Notes: generated by a model not told the origin, from the letters alone. Counted from the first letter of the stretch, positions 36,682-44,888 are shown. The stretch: 64,000 nt of DNA from Brevibacillus parabrevis (GCF_003710905.1 NZ_RHHV01000008.1:186001-250000); one strand, 5' to 3'. A program made the numbers and translations.

Positions 36682-37951
36682 GCAGCTTGCCGAGTGGCGA
36701 AAGCTTTGTCAATCTTCGTTTTTCCTGCTGGATACGGCCAGGCTCCGCGACAACTACCGACGGTTTTACGAAGCGTTTGCCAGTCGCTATGAGCAGGTGA
36801 GCGTTGCCTACTCGTACAAGACGAACTACGTGCCGTATGTCTGCCAATCTTTGCACCAGCTCGGGGCGCAGGCGGAGGTCGTGTCCAGGCTGGAGTACGA
36901 TCTCGCCCGGAAGCTTGGTGTCGAGCCTGCTGCCATCGTTTTCAACGGGCCGCTGAAAACGGCAGAAGATATTCAGCTGGCTTTGGAGCTGGGCAGCCTG
37001 GTCAATCTGGATTCGTTTTCGGAGATTGCCCCTGTGCTCACCTACGCAAGACAGCACCCTGAACAGACGGTCCGCGTCGGCTTGCGCGTCAATTTCGATT
37101 TGACGCGCGGCGGCGTCAGTCCGCTGCAAAACGGCTATGAAGTGAGCCGCTTCGGCTTTTGCGTGGAAAACGGCAGCTTTGCCCAAGCGCTGGCGCTGTT
37201 GTCTGCTGTGCCGAATGTGCGGGTCACGGGCTTGCACGGGCATTTTTCCACGAACCGCAGCGTGGGGGTGTATCGGCAAATTGCCCGCGAGCTGTGCCGA
37301 CTGGGCAAAGCGCATCTCGGAGAGCGGCTTGAATTTATCGACATCGGGGGCGGATTTTACGGCGAGCTGCCCGTTACGTTCGGGATGGTCGGCGTTCCGA
37401 GCTTTGACGATTACGCTGCAGCGATCACTTCTGTACTCAAGGACGAACTGGCGGAGGCGGCACGCTTGCCGCAGTTGATTCTGGAACCGGGCATCTCGCT
37501 TGTGGCCGATGCGGTCGAGTTCGTCTGCCAGGTCGTGGATGTCAAGGTGAACCGCGGCGATCGCTTTGTGCTTGTAGACGGCAGTGTCCACAATATCAAG
37601 CCGACCATGCACGCACATCGGCTTCCCGTCACCGTCGTGACACAGAGCAGCGAGGCAAGGGAAGGGACGTACCATGTCGTAGGCTATACGTGCATGGAAA
37701 AAGACTATTTGCTGCAAGGCTTTCGCGGCAAAGTGCCGGAACCGGGAGATTTTCTCGTGTTCGGGCACACGGGGGCGTACACGCTCGTGTTCAATCCGCC
37801 GTTTATTCGCGAGCGGCCGCCTGTCCTGGCTATCGCAGGCGGCGATGTCGTCGTCGCCAGGCGCAAAGAGACGCTGGCGGAGTTTTTCCCGGAGTCGCTC
37901 TATGAATTTCCGGCTGGTCAGGCTGGCAAAACAGGAGGATACGCCCAATGA
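36668..37951 (+). CDS. Fold-type III PLP decarboxylase-like protein (Orn/DAP decarboxylase family)
   Basis: A 427-residue alanine-racemase-fold PLP enzyme: Lys51 in AYSYKTNY binds PLP, with HGHFSTN, FIDIGGGFYG and Cys342 in YTCMEKDYL. In diaminopimelate decarboxylases a segment reads Glu-Pro-Gly-Arg; here it is EPGI, with Ile276 replacing the substrate-contacting Arg. A substrate other than DAP is therefore likely. It sits between the aminotransferase and an ATP-grasp gene and overlaps both. A plausible role is supplying an amine or amino acid for polymer decoration; this is inference. Confidence 0.8.
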   Translation: MYTYEQLAEWRKLCQSSFFLLDTARLRDNYRRFYEAFASRYEQVSVAYSYKTNYVPYVCQSLHQLGAQAEVVSRLEYDLARKLGVEPAAIVFNGPLKTAEDIQLALELGSLVNLDSFSEIAPVLTYARQHPEQTVRVGLRVNFDLTRGGVSPLQNGYEVSRFGFCVENGSFAQALALLSAVPNVRVTGLHGHFSTNRSVGVYRQIARELCRLGKAHLGERLEFIDIGGGFYGELPVTFGMVGVPSFDDYAAAITSVLKDELAEAARLPQLILEPGISLVADAVEFVCQVVDVKVNRGDRFVLVDGSVHNIKPTMHAHRLPVTVVTQSSEAREGTYHVVGYTCMEKDYLLQGFRGKVPEPGDFLVFGHTGAYTLVFNPPFIRERPPVLAIAGGDVVVARRKETLAEFFPESLYEFPAGQAGKTGGYAQ

Positions 37952-38931
37952 ATGTGCTCATGACGAGCGTAGGCCGCAGGGTCAAGCTGATCGAGTATTT
38001 CGTCCAAGAGTGGGGCAGTGATGGCAAAATTATCGCGGTGGACTGCGATCCTACGGCTCCCGCGCTGTTCGCCGCCCATCACAGGCAGATCGTCCCGCGC
38101 ATCGACGACCCGGATTACGTACAGGCATTGGAGCAAATTTGCCTGCGCTATGACATCAGGGCGGTGCTTTCCTTGATCGATCCCGAGCTTGGCGTGCTCG
38201 CCGCCCATGCCGAGCAATTTTCGCGGCTTGGCGTGCAGGCCGTCGTCTCTCGGACGGACGTGGTGGACTTGTGCCTCGATAAAAAGGCGACCTGCGATTT
38301 TTTGCGCGACCACGGGCTTCCGTGCATTCCTACTTACACGCTGGAAGAGGCGCGAGCGGCGCTTGCCTGCGGAGAGCTTGCCTATCCGCTATTGGCGAAG
38401 CCGCGCAAAGGCAGCGCCAGCCTGGGCCTGGTCCGTATCGAGAGCGGGGCGGAGCTTGCCGCACTCGCGCAAAAGACAGAGGAGCTGATTGTCCAGCCGT
38501 TTTTGCAGGCGGAGGAATACGGCGTGGACGGCTACGCCGATCTCGTCACGGGTGAACTGACGACGCTTTTTACGCGCAAAAAAATTCGCATGCGGGCAGG
38601 CGAGACAGACCGCTCGCTGGCGATCCGGGACGAGCGGCTGACGTCGCTGGCCGCGTCGCTCGTCTCTGTCTTGCCGCTTCGCGGACCGTTCGACATCGAC
38701 TGCTTTTTGCTCGGGGACCAGTACGTGATCTCCGAGATCAATCCGCGGTTTGGCGGCGGCTATCCTCATGCACACGAAAGCGGCGTGAACGCCGTCGCTG
38801 CTCTGTTCCGCAATTTGCGAAAAGAGGCGAGCAAGCCGAACGTAGGCGACTACGAAGCAGGGACGATCATGCTGAAATACGATCAGGTCATGCTCGTCCA
38901 CAGCAGTCGCCTGGCGGGGGAGGAGATGTAA
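37948..38931 (+). CDS. ATP-grasp ligase
   Basis: A 327-residue protein of the carbamoyl-phosphate-synthase-like ATP-grasp group. It has an N-terminal TSVGRRVKLIEYF pre-ATP domain, YPLLAKPRKGSASLGLVRI for ATP binding, EYGVDGYADL, and ISEINPRFGGGYPH with the metal-binding Glu/Asn. These enzymes activate a carboxylate as acyl phosphate and join it to an amine. The gene starts in the decarboxylase stop (ATGA) and is the last of the operon. It may form an amide between a sugar uronate or amino sugar and an amino acid or amine. The substrate is not deducible. Confidence 0.82.
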   Translation: MNVLMTSVGRRVKLIEYFVQEWGSDGKIIAVDCDPTAPALFAAHHRQIVPRIDDPDYVQALEQICLRYDIRAVLSLIDPELGVLAAHAEQFSRLGVQAVVSRTDVVDLCLDKKATCDFLRDHGLPCIPTYTLEEARAALACGELAYPLLAKPRKGSASLGLVRIESGAELAALAQKTEELIVQPFLQAEEYGVDGYADLVTGELTTLFTRKKIRMRAGETDRSLAIRDERLTSLAASLVSVLPLRGPFDIDCFLLGDQYVISEINPRFGGGYPHAHESGVNAVAALFRNLRKEASKPNVGDYEAGTIMLKYDQVMLVHSSRLAGEEM

Positions 38932-39024
38932 AAAAGCGCGGCGGTCTTGGGCGATCTGTTGTACAATGCAAGGTACGGGGGAGAAATGCCCCCCGTGAGC
39001 ATTTTGACAGGAGTGTCGTCCACT

Positions 39025-39060
39025 ATGACTATGAGTCCCCAATTCATGCGTTATCGGTAA
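39025..39060 (+). CDS. Leader peptide MTMSPQFMRYR upstream of rlmA
   Basis: An 11-codon ORF with AGGAGT (39009-39014) ten bases before its ATG. The peptide ends Met-Arg-Tyr-Arg-stop. Arg-x-Arg is the known +x+ motif at which macrolide- or ketolide-bound ribosomes stall, as in ErmD-type leaders. The terminator stem starts two bases after the stop codon. A ribosome held with Tyr in the P site and Arg in the A site would cover the first part of that stem and allow read-through into rlmA. The downstream gene encodes an RlmA-type 23S rRNA methyltransferase, so the logic fits an antibiotic-responsive attenuator. The ORF and motif are seen; the function is inferred. Confidence 0.7.
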   Translation: MTMSPQFMRYR

Positions 39061-39061
39061 G

Positions 39062-39136
39062 AAAAGGTACAGTCTAGCCTGATCCCGCTCGTTTTTTCAA
39101 AAGGAGAGCCGGGGTTTATTTGACTGTGCCTTTTTT
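39062..39136 (+). terminator. Attenuator-type terminator in the rlmA leader
   Basis: AAAAGGTACAGTC (39062-39074) pairs with GACTGTGCCTTTT (39122-39134), 13 bp with one G-U, followed by T. Inside is a second stem, CCCGCTC (39084-39090) with GAG/CGGG (39106-39113, one bulge). Its 5' arm begins two bases after the leader stop codon. Confidence 0.8.
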
Positions 39137-39172
39137 CATTCACCGATTTCGAATGAATGGGGTGCTTTTTTT

Positions 39173-40054
39173 ATGCTTCCAACCAAAAAAGAGCGGCAGG
39201 CCGAACTGCTGGCCCGGCATAGCGAGATGCTTAGATGCCCGGTTTGCCACGGGGCGCTGACGCTCATCCATACAGCCAGCCTTGTATGCGCCAACCGCCA
39301 TTGCTTTGATGTGTCGAGACACGGCTATGTGCATCTGGCGAATGCGGGCTACCGATCGAAGTACGAGCAAGAAATGTTTTTGGCGAGAAGAACGATTTGC
39401 GAGCAAGGCTTTTTTTCTCCGCTGCACGCTGCTGTCAGTCAAAAGCTGGCGGAGTACGCAGCGACCAGCGGCGAACCGCTGTACGTGCTGGATGCCGGGT
39501 GCGGCGAAGGTTCGCACCTGGCCCGCATTCGCGAAGAGGTGATAGCGCGACAGTCAGTCGATGTCGTCGGCGCGGGTGTCGATCTGTCCAAAGCGGGCAT
39601 CGCCCTCGCAGCCAAGGCGCACCCCGAGCTGATCTGGTGCGTCGGCGATCTGGCGAATGCTCCGTTTGCCGACAATCGCTTTGCGGCCATCCTCAACGTG
39701 CTGTCGCCGTCCAATACGCGGGAGTTTGCGCGAATGCTGAAAAAAGACGGGTTCGTCATCAAGGTCGTGCCGGGCGAGCGATATTTGCTGGAACTGCGCG
39801 AGCGCCTTTATGCCCAGCCTGTAAAGCAGGTGTATTCCAATGCAGCGACGATCCAGCGCTTCGCCGCCAGCTTTTCGCTGATCGACTGCGAGCGGGTGGC
39901 GTATTCGTTTCGGCTGGACCAGCCGAGCCTGGCCGCGCTGGTCCAGATGACGCCGCTGACGTGGGGGGCCGCGCCACAGCAGTTGGCACAGGCGCATGAG
40001 CTGGAGGGCGGTGAGATTTCCGTCGAGTTTACGGTTCTTGTTGGAAGAAAATGA
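39173..40054 (+). CDS. rlmA: 23S rRNA (guanine-N1) methyltransferase, RlmA family
   Basis: The 293-residue protein has an N-terminal zinc site (Cys22, Cys25, Cys39, His43) in the order CPVC...CANRHCFD, then HGYVHLANAGYRSKYEQEMFLARR. A SAM-binding domain with VLDAGCGEGSHL near 105 follows. This is the RlmA(I)/RlmA(II) layout; these enzymes methylate G745 or G748 in the peptide exit tunnel. The G748 enzyme TlrB contributes to tylosin resistance. GGGGTG lies 8 bases before ATG 39173. A leader peptide and terminator precede it, so expression may respond to tunnel-binding drugs. Which guanine is modified cannot be read here. Confidence 0.85.
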   Translation: MLPTKKERQAELLARHSEMLRCPVCHGALTLIHTASLVCANRHCFDVSRHGYVHLANAGYRSKYEQEMFLARRTICEQGFFSPLHAAVSQKLAEYAATSGEPLYVLDAGCGEGSHLARIREEVIARQSVDVVGAGVDLSKAGIALAAKAHPELIWCVGDLANAPFADNRFAAILNVLSPSNTREFARMLKKDGFVIKVVPGERYLLELRERLYAQPVKQVYSNAATIQRFAASFSLIDCERVAYSFRLDQPSLAALVQMTPLTWGAAPQQLAQAHELEGGEISVEFTVLVGRK

Positions 40055-40065
40055 GTGAGGGGGCA

Positions 40066-40105
40066 GCGCGCGCCGCGGATAGCTTGCAGCAGTAGCGCGC
40101 CTTTT
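40066..40105 (+). terminator. Possible terminator after rlmA
   Basis: GCGCGC (40066-40071) can pair with GCGCGC (40095-40100), followed by CTTTTT. The stem is short with a 23-base loop. Confidence 0.5.
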
Positions 40106-40129
40106 TAGGCAAAACAGAATGACGGAGAG

Positions 40130-40184
40130 CGCCGCCTGTACCGTTTCATTCCTTTGGGAGTGAAGGTGCGGGCGGCGTTTTTTT
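40130..40184 (+). terminator. Strong terminator between rlmA and dpaL
   Basis: CGCCGCC (40130-40136) pairs with GGCGGCG (40171-40177). The stem continues inward through ACC/GGT and TTCATTCC/GGAGTGAA (one G-U), then seven T follow. It isolates the sigma-54 module from rlmA. Confidence 0.85.
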
Positions 40185-40295
40185 GCTAAAGAAACCGGGA
40201 TGGAAATTCGTATCGCGCAAATGCAAAGGGCGGATATCAGCCAGTGAAAGGTTCTGTCACAACCATTGGCGCAGCCAAGCTTTTTTATGCAATAG

Positions 40296-40350
40296 TCTCA
40301 ATTTGATACAAAAAGTCTCAAAATGATCCTTCTGTCATCTCATTTTGATA
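40296..40350 (+). promoter_or_regulatory. Three upstream activator repeats for the sigma-54 promoter
   Basis: Three copies of TCTCA-N3-TGAT(A/C) start at 40296, 40316 and 40338, spaced 20 and 22 bp, so all lie on about the same DNA face. Each is an imperfect palindrome. They sit about 100-145 bp upstream of the -12 element, the usual place for enhancer-binding-protein sites. The bEBP gene at 42971 is the likely binder. Confidence 0.75.
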
Positions 40351-40425
40351 TGGATATTCTGTCCAGAAGGAACGGAACGGGATAAGCAAATCGCCGGGCT
40401 GCCTATCCTCATGCCTTCAACCGCC

Positions 40426-40442
40426 TTGGCACATTCCTTGCA
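40426..40442 (+). promoter_or_regulatory. Sigma-54 (-24/-12) promoter of dpaL
   Basis: TTGGCAC-N5-TTGCA matches the sigma-54 consensus exactly, with GG at 40428-40429 and GC at 40440-40441. It lies 43 bases before the dpaL start. The bEBP encoded in the same cluster supports its use. Confidence 0.9.
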
Positions 40443-40484
40443 ATTCAAATAGTCAACCAGAGTGGCAAAAGGAGGAAACTGCCG

Positions 40485-41726
40485 ATGTCAGCAGAAAAAA
40501 CGATACGAGCAGTGGCAAACACGAAAAAGCAGCGCGGCTCGCAAGCCGAGCGCCAGGCAATCCCTGTCTTTTTGTCCGCAGAGGAAACACAGCCTGCGCG
40601 CGACTTTCACGCGTCTTGTCCCGTCTATGCGCCGACGCCGCTCGTCCCGCTGCCGCAACTCGCCCGCGAGCTGGGAGTTGGGCATTTGCTGGTGAAGGAC
40701 GAATCGCTGCGCTTTGGGCTGAACGCTTTCAAAGTGTTGGGCGCGTCTTATGCGATGGCCCGGTATTTGTACGCAAAGCTGGGGCACACGCCCGAGGGGA
40801 TGAGCTTCGCTGCTCTCGGCGAGGAAGAGGCGAGAAGACAGATCGGAGAAGTGACCTTTGTCACCGCGACCGACGGCAATCACGGCCGGGCGGTTGCCTG
40901 GGCAGCGCGGGAGCTGGGCCAGCGCGCAGTCGTTTACTTGCCAAAAGGCTCGACAGCAGAACGGGTGGAAGCGATCCGCTCGCTGGGGGCACAGGCGCAT
41001 GTCATCAATGGCAACTACGACGAGGCTGTCCGCCTTTCGGAAAAAGTAGCCAGGGAGCGCGGCTGGCAGGTGGTGCAAGACACGGCTTGGGAGGGCTACA
41101 CGACGATTCCGGGCTGGATCATGCAAGGCTATGCGACGATGGCGGCAGAAGCGCGCGAGCAGCTGGCGGCCCTTTTGCCGGACAAAAAGCCGACGCACTT
41201 GTTTTTGCAGGCGGGCGTTGGCTCGATGGCGGCGGCTGTGCTGGGACACTTCGTCGCAGAAGCTGGCGGGGAGGAGCTGGTCAGCGTCATCGTCGAGCCG
41301 CATGCGGCGAATTGCATGGTTTTGTCTGCCGAAGCAGCGGACGGAGAGCCGCAAGTGGCGCACGGGGAGCTGGCGACGATTATGGCCGGACTCGCTTGTG
41401 GCGAGCCGAATCCGGTTGCCTGGGAAATTTTGCGCGACCATGCCGACTTCTTTGTCAGTTGTCCAGATTTCATCGCGGCAAACGGGGTGAGGATGCTGGC
41501 TGCGCCAAAAGCAGGCGACCCGCAAGTCATCAGTGGCGAAAGCGGTGCTGTTGGAGTAGGGCTGTTGGCGGCGCTAATGAACAAGCCGGAGTACAGAGGA
41601 CTTGCCAAGCAACTGGGGCTAAACGAAGAGTCGGTCGTCTTGTGCTTCAGCACCGAAGGAGATACGGACCAGGATTCTTATCGGCGCATTGTTTGGGAGG
41701 GCGCGTGTTCGGCTGACGACAAGTAA
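40485..41726 (+). CDS. dpaL: Diaminopropionate ammonia-lyase
   Basis: A 413-residue fold-type II PLP enzyme. PLP-binding Lys83 lies in RFGLNAFKVLGASYA, with VTATDGNHGRAVAWAA after it; both match DpaL/YgeX. It splits 2,3-diaminopropionate to pyruvate and two ammonia. GGAGG precedes the ATG. The gene lies directly behind a perfect sigma-54 promoter and is followed after 16 bases by an M20 hydrolase gene, the ygeX-ygeY pairing. The likely role is use of diaminopropionate or its N-acyl or peptide derivatives as a nitrogen and carbon source. Confidence 0.9.
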   Translation: MSAEKTIRAVANTKKQRGSQAERQAIPVFLSAEETQPARDFHASCPVYAPTPLVPLPQLARELGVGHLLVKDESLRFGLNAFKVLGASYAMARYLYAKLGHTPEGMSFAALGEEEARRQIGEVTFVTATDGNHGRAVAWAARELGQRAVVYLPKGSTAERVEAIRSLGAQAHVINGNYDEAVRLSEKVARERGWQVVQDTAWEGYTTIPGWIMQGYATMAAEAREQLAALLPDKKPTHLFLQAGVGSMAAAVLGHFVAEAGGEELVSVIVEPHAANCMVLSAEAADGEPQVAHGELATIMAGLACGEPNPVAWEILRDHADFFVSCPDFIAANGVRMLAAPKAGDPQVISGESGAVGVGLLAALMNKPEYRGLAKQLGLNEESVVLCFSTEGDTDQDSYRRIVWEGACSADDK

Positions 41727-41742
41727 AAAGGAGGAAGCGACG

Positions 41743-42906
41743 ATGAATGTCACGATCAACCGGGAAAGACTCGTTCAACTTGTGCAAGAGTTGATTCGCA
41801 TCGATTCGGTCAATCCGTACCTGGACGCGGATGGAGCAGGAGAAGCCGGGATTGCTGCGTTTATTGCCGACAAGCTCAAGTCAATCGGGCTTGAGGTAGC
41901 CGTCATTCCGATCAACGAGACGGCGTGCAACGTCATCGGGATTTTGCGCGGGAGTGGAAACGGCAAGTCGCTCATGCTGAACGGGCACATGGACACGGTG
42001 AGCGCCAAGCGCATGTCGATCCCGCCTTTTGAACCGACTGTAACCGACGGCAAAATTTTCGGCAGAGGCAGCCAGGATATGAAAGGCAGTCTCGGGGCGA
42101 TGCTGGCGGCAGTCGAAGCAGTTACCCAGGCGAAAGTTCCGCTTGCGGGCGATGTGATCCTGGCGTTTGTCGCCGACGAGGAGTACAAGAGCATCGGGAC
42201 GGAAGCATTGGTGCAGGACTATTCCGCAGATGCCGCGATCTGCTGCGAGCCGTCTGATTTGCAAATCGGCGTTGTGCACAGAGGCTTTGCCTGGGTCAAG
42301 TGCGAGGTGTTCGGCAAGGCGGCGCACGGCAGCAGGCCACAAGAAGGAATCGATGCGATCGTTCACGCGGGCAGGGTGCTGCGCGAGCTGGAAAGCTTGT
42401 CGGAAAAGCTGGCGCAAGAGCCGCCGCACCCGATTCTCGGGACGGCATCTGTTCACGCGTCGCTGATTCAAGGCGGAACAGAACTGTCTACGTATCCCGA
42501 CTATTGCCGGATCGACTGGGAGCGCAGAACTGTGCCGAACGAGACGCAAGAACAAGTGGCTCTGGAAATCGAATCGTTGCTTGCGAAGCTGCGGGCAGAG
42601 GACGCGGCATTCCGCGCGAGTGCCGAGCTGACGTTTTGGCGCGAGCCGTTTGAGGTGGCACTGGCCGAGCCGATTTTTCTCGCCCTGCAAGCGGCTTGCG
42701 AAAAGCGGCTGGGGGCAGCGCCCGGCATTTGCGGCTTTTCCGGCTGGACAGACGCCGCACTGCTGCAAGGAGCGGGGATTCCGACCGTCCTGTTCGGCCC
42801 GGTGGGAGCGGGACTGCATTCGGCAGTGGAATACGTCGAGGTGGATAGCCTCGTGGACATGAGCTATATTTTGGCCCAAACCATTTGCGAGTTTTGCCAG
42901 GAGTAG
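41743..42906 (+). CDS. M20 family metallohydrolase (ArgE/DapE/YgeY type)
   Basis: A 387-residue dizinc amidohydrolase. The first metal His is in LMLNGHMDTVS, the bridging Asp in GRGSQDMKGSLGAML, and the catalytic Glu-Glu pair in FVADEEYKSIG. A dimerisation lid follows. M20 enzymes cleave N-acyl amino acids or small peptides. Next to dpaL it resembles YgeY and may release diaminopropionate from an acylated or peptide form. AAAGGAGG lies 8 bases before ATG 41743; a longer in-frame reading runs into dpaL. No terminator separates it from dpaL. Confidence 0.85.
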   Translation: MNVTINRERLVQLVQELIRIDSVNPYLDADGAGEAGIAAFIADKLKSIGLEVAVIPINETACNVIGILRGSGNGKSLMLNGHMDTVSAKRMSIPPFEPTVTDGKIFGRGSQDMKGSLGAMLAAVEAVTQAKVPLAGDVILAFVADEEYKSIGTEALVQDYSADAAICCEPSDLQIGVVHRGFAWVKCEVFGKAAHGSRPQEGIDAIVHAGRVLRELESLSEKLAQEPPHPILGTASVHASLIQGGTELSTYPDYCRIDWERRTVPNETQEQVALEIESLLAKLRAEDAAFRASAELTFWREPFEVALAEPIFLALQAACEKRLGAAPGICGFSGWTDAALLQGAGIPTVLFGPVGAGLHSAVEYVEVDSLVDMSYILAQTICEFCQE

Positions 42907-42932
42907 ACAGGCGGTTCCTCCTGTCGCCGCGT

Positions 42933-42938
42933 TATAAT
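42933..42938 (+). promoter_or_regulatory. Possible -10 element before the bEBP gene
   Basis: A perfect TATAAT lies 33 bases before the bEBP start, in the short gap after the M20 gene. No good -35 is visible at 16-18 bp, so any promoter is weak or activator-dependent. Confidence 0.4.
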
Positions 42939-42970
42939 GAGAAAAAGACAAGCAGAGGAGGAACAAGCCG

Positions 42971-44746
42971 ATGTCCTTGCGGGAGATTCAGGAGAGCGTG
43001 CAAAAAATCGCCCAGGCAGTCGCCGCCGTGCTGCGAGTGGAAGTAGAGATTGCCGACAGCGATTTTTTGCGAATTGCAGGGACGGGCAAAACCGAATCCG
43101 GCGTGTTGCGCACGATGGCAGGCGAAGATCATATTTACCGGGCGTCGCTTGTCAATGGCGAGCCTGTCGTGATTACCCGACCGGGGCAGGATGAAAAATG
43201 CCGCCCTTGCACGCATTATGGAAGCTGTGCGGAGACGGGGGAAATATGCTGTCCGATCCGGCTGGATGGGCAAAGCGTAGGCGTGATCGGGCTGCTTGCT
43301 TTTGACGACGAACAAAGGGAGCGGTTGTTCGCCGATGTCGAGGCGATTCTCGGCTTTTTGCAAAAAATGGCCGAGCTGATTGCGGTCAAGCTCAAAGAGC
43401 ACATCATGTACACCAGGCAACAGCTCATTGCCGAAAAGCTGCGTGTCGTCATGGATGAAATGGACAAGGCAATGCTTCTGATCGATCAAAAAAACCGTAT
43501 CGTCGAAGCGAATCAGCGGGCGCGGCAATATTTGCAACTCGATGCAGACAACAGTCAGGCGGCAGAATGGATTGCCGCCATTCGCTTGGCCGATGGCTCG
43601 CAGCCCGCGCCCAAGCAAGTGGTGCTTTCGGTTGGCGGAAAAGCCAAAACGTTTTTGTTCGCCATCCGCCCTGTTCAGCTTGGCGACGAGATCAAGGAGT
43701 GGGTCATTACGCTCGACGATGCGCAGGAAGTCGTCGAGATGGCGCGCCGGGTCACGGCCACAGATGCAGGGGATGCTTTTGCGGCGATTTCCGGCAACAG
43801 CGCTGCGCTGCTCCAGGCCAAAACGATCGCGCGGACAGTGGCGGGCAGCGAATCGACGATTTTGCTCCAGGGAGAGAGCGGCACGGGAAAAGAGCTGTTC
43901 GCCAAAGCGATCCATCAGGCCAGTCCGCGGCGGCAACAGCCGCTGATTTCGATCAATTGCGCGGCGATTCCCGAGCATCTGATGGAAAGCGAACTGTTCG
44001 GCTATGAAGACGGCACGTTTACCGGCGCGCGAAAAGGCGGAAAGGCAGGCGTGTTTGAGGCGGCTGGCAAAGGGACGTTGTTTCTCGACGAAATCGGGGA
44101 TTTGCCGATGCACTTGCAAGGCAAGCTGCTGCGGGTGTTGCAGGAAAAAGAGTTCCAGCGGCTGGGCAGCAGCGGAAAAACGCTTCCCGTCGAAGCGCGG
44201 ATTATCGCCGCGACCCACCTCGATTTGCAGGAGCGGGTTGCGCAAGGCCAGTTTCGCCTCGATTTGTATTACCGCCTGCACGTCATTCCGATTCAACTGC
44301 CTGCTTTGCGGGAGCGCAGGGAAGACATTCTTTTGCTCGCCCATGAATTTCTGGCTGCGTATACAAAAACGCTGGGGAAAACGATTCGCGGCTTTTCCCA
44401 GGAGGCGCAGTCCGTGCTGTTTTGCCATGACTGGCCTGGCAACGTCCGCGAGCTGGCGAATACGGTTGAATACGCGGCCAATCTGGAAAACTCCGACTGG
44501 ATACAAGTGGCAAGCCTGCCTGGACACACATTCCGGCTGCAAAAGCCTGCGGAAAGAACGGGACGCACAGACAGCAGCGAAGCGCCAAAGCCGATCGCGA
44601 CGCTCAAAGAGCTGGAAAAGTCTGCTGTGGCGCAAGCTTTGAATGAAGTGCGGATGCGCAAGGGCAAAAAGGAAGAAGCAGCCGCGCTGCTCGGGATCAG
44701 CCGGGCGACGCTGTTTCGGAAAATGCGCGAGTACGGACTGTTGTGA
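42971..44746 (+). CDS. Sigma-54-dependent enhancer-binding protein (NtrC family)
   Basis: The 591-residue protein has an N-terminal sensor with a Cys cluster (Cys77, Cys80, Cys86, Cys93, Cys94), a PAS-like segment (about 160-260), an AAA+ domain and a Fis-type HTH ending [20 protein letters not shown]. Walker A is GESGTGKE at 301-308, and Walker [11 protein letters not shown]. The sigma-54 contact loop reads GTFTGA (348-353) instead of GAFTGA. It has no receiver domain, so it probably senses a ligand or redox state directly. It very likely activates the promoter at 40426 through the repeats at 40296-40350. GAGGAGG lies 9 bases before the ATG. Confidence 0.9.
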   Translation: MSLREIQESVQKIAQAVAAVLRVEVEIADSDFLRIAGTGKTESGVLRTMAGEDHIYRASLVNGEPVVITRPGQDEKCRPCTHYGSCAETGEICCPIRLDGQSVGVIGLLAFDDEQRERLFADVEAILGFLQKMAELIAVKLKEHIMYTRQQLIAEKLRVVMDEMDKAMLLIDQKNRIVEANQRARQYLQLDADNSQAAEWIAAIRLADGSQPAPKQVVLSVGGKAKTFLFAIRPVQLGDEIKEWVITLDDAQEVVEMARRVTATDAGDAFAAISGNSAALLQAKTIARTVAGSESTILLQGESGTGKELFAKAIHQASPRRQQPLISINCAAIPEHLMESELFGYEDGTFTGARKGGKAGVFEAAGKGTLFLDEIGDLPMHLQGKLLRVLQEKEFQRLGSSGKTLPVEARIIAATHLDLQERVAQGQFRLDLYYRLHVIPIQLPALRERREDILLLAHEFLAAYTKTLGKTIRGFSQEAQSVLFCHDWPGNVRELANTVEYAANLENSDWIQVASLPGHTFRLQKPAERTGRTDSSEAPKPIATLKELEKSAVAQALNEVRMRKGKKEEAAALLGISRATLFRKMREYGLL

Positions 44747-44776
44747 CTCTCGCGTGCTGACGTGGATGAAGAGCGA

Positions 44777-44809
44777 AAAGAGCCGGGGAGCTTATGGGAC
44801 CGGCTTTTT
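44777..44809 (+). terminator. Terminator after the bEBP gene
   Basis: AGCCGG (44781-44786) pairs with CCGGCT (44800-44805), flanked by an A-rich arm and a T run. Confidence 0.75.
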
Positions 44810-44836
44810 GGGTTTGCGTCATTTTTGTGATATGAT
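44808..44836 (+). promoter_or_regulatory. Promoter of signal peptidase gene
   Basis: The -35 TTGGGT (44808-44813) and -10 TATGAT (44831-44836) are 17 bp apart, with an extended -10 TG one base before the -10. The -35 overlaps the end of the preceding terminator. Confidence 0.7.
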
Positions 44837-44888
44837 AGAGGGTAGAGGATAGGGGAACGAAGTTGTATGAGAGGAGTGGCATAGCATA

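Larger units (their letters stand above)
38962..39136 (+). promoter_or_regulatory. Leader region of rlmA: probable promoter, hairpin, leader ORF and attenuator
   Basis: A -10-like TACAAT (38962-38967) has no good -35. A strong hairpin follows, ACGGGGG (38975-38981) / CCCCCGT (38990-38996). Next come the leader ORF (39025-39060) and a terminator (39062-39136). The arrangement is that of translation-controlled transcription attenuation. Transcripts could also start at the TTGACA at 39004-39009, whose -10 would be poor. Confidence 0.65.

Noticed and set aside
40055..40295. T-box or riboswitch before dpaL
   Set aside because: The folds are two Rho-independent terminators of upstream transcription, and the dpaL promoter is a sigma-54 element downstream of them.
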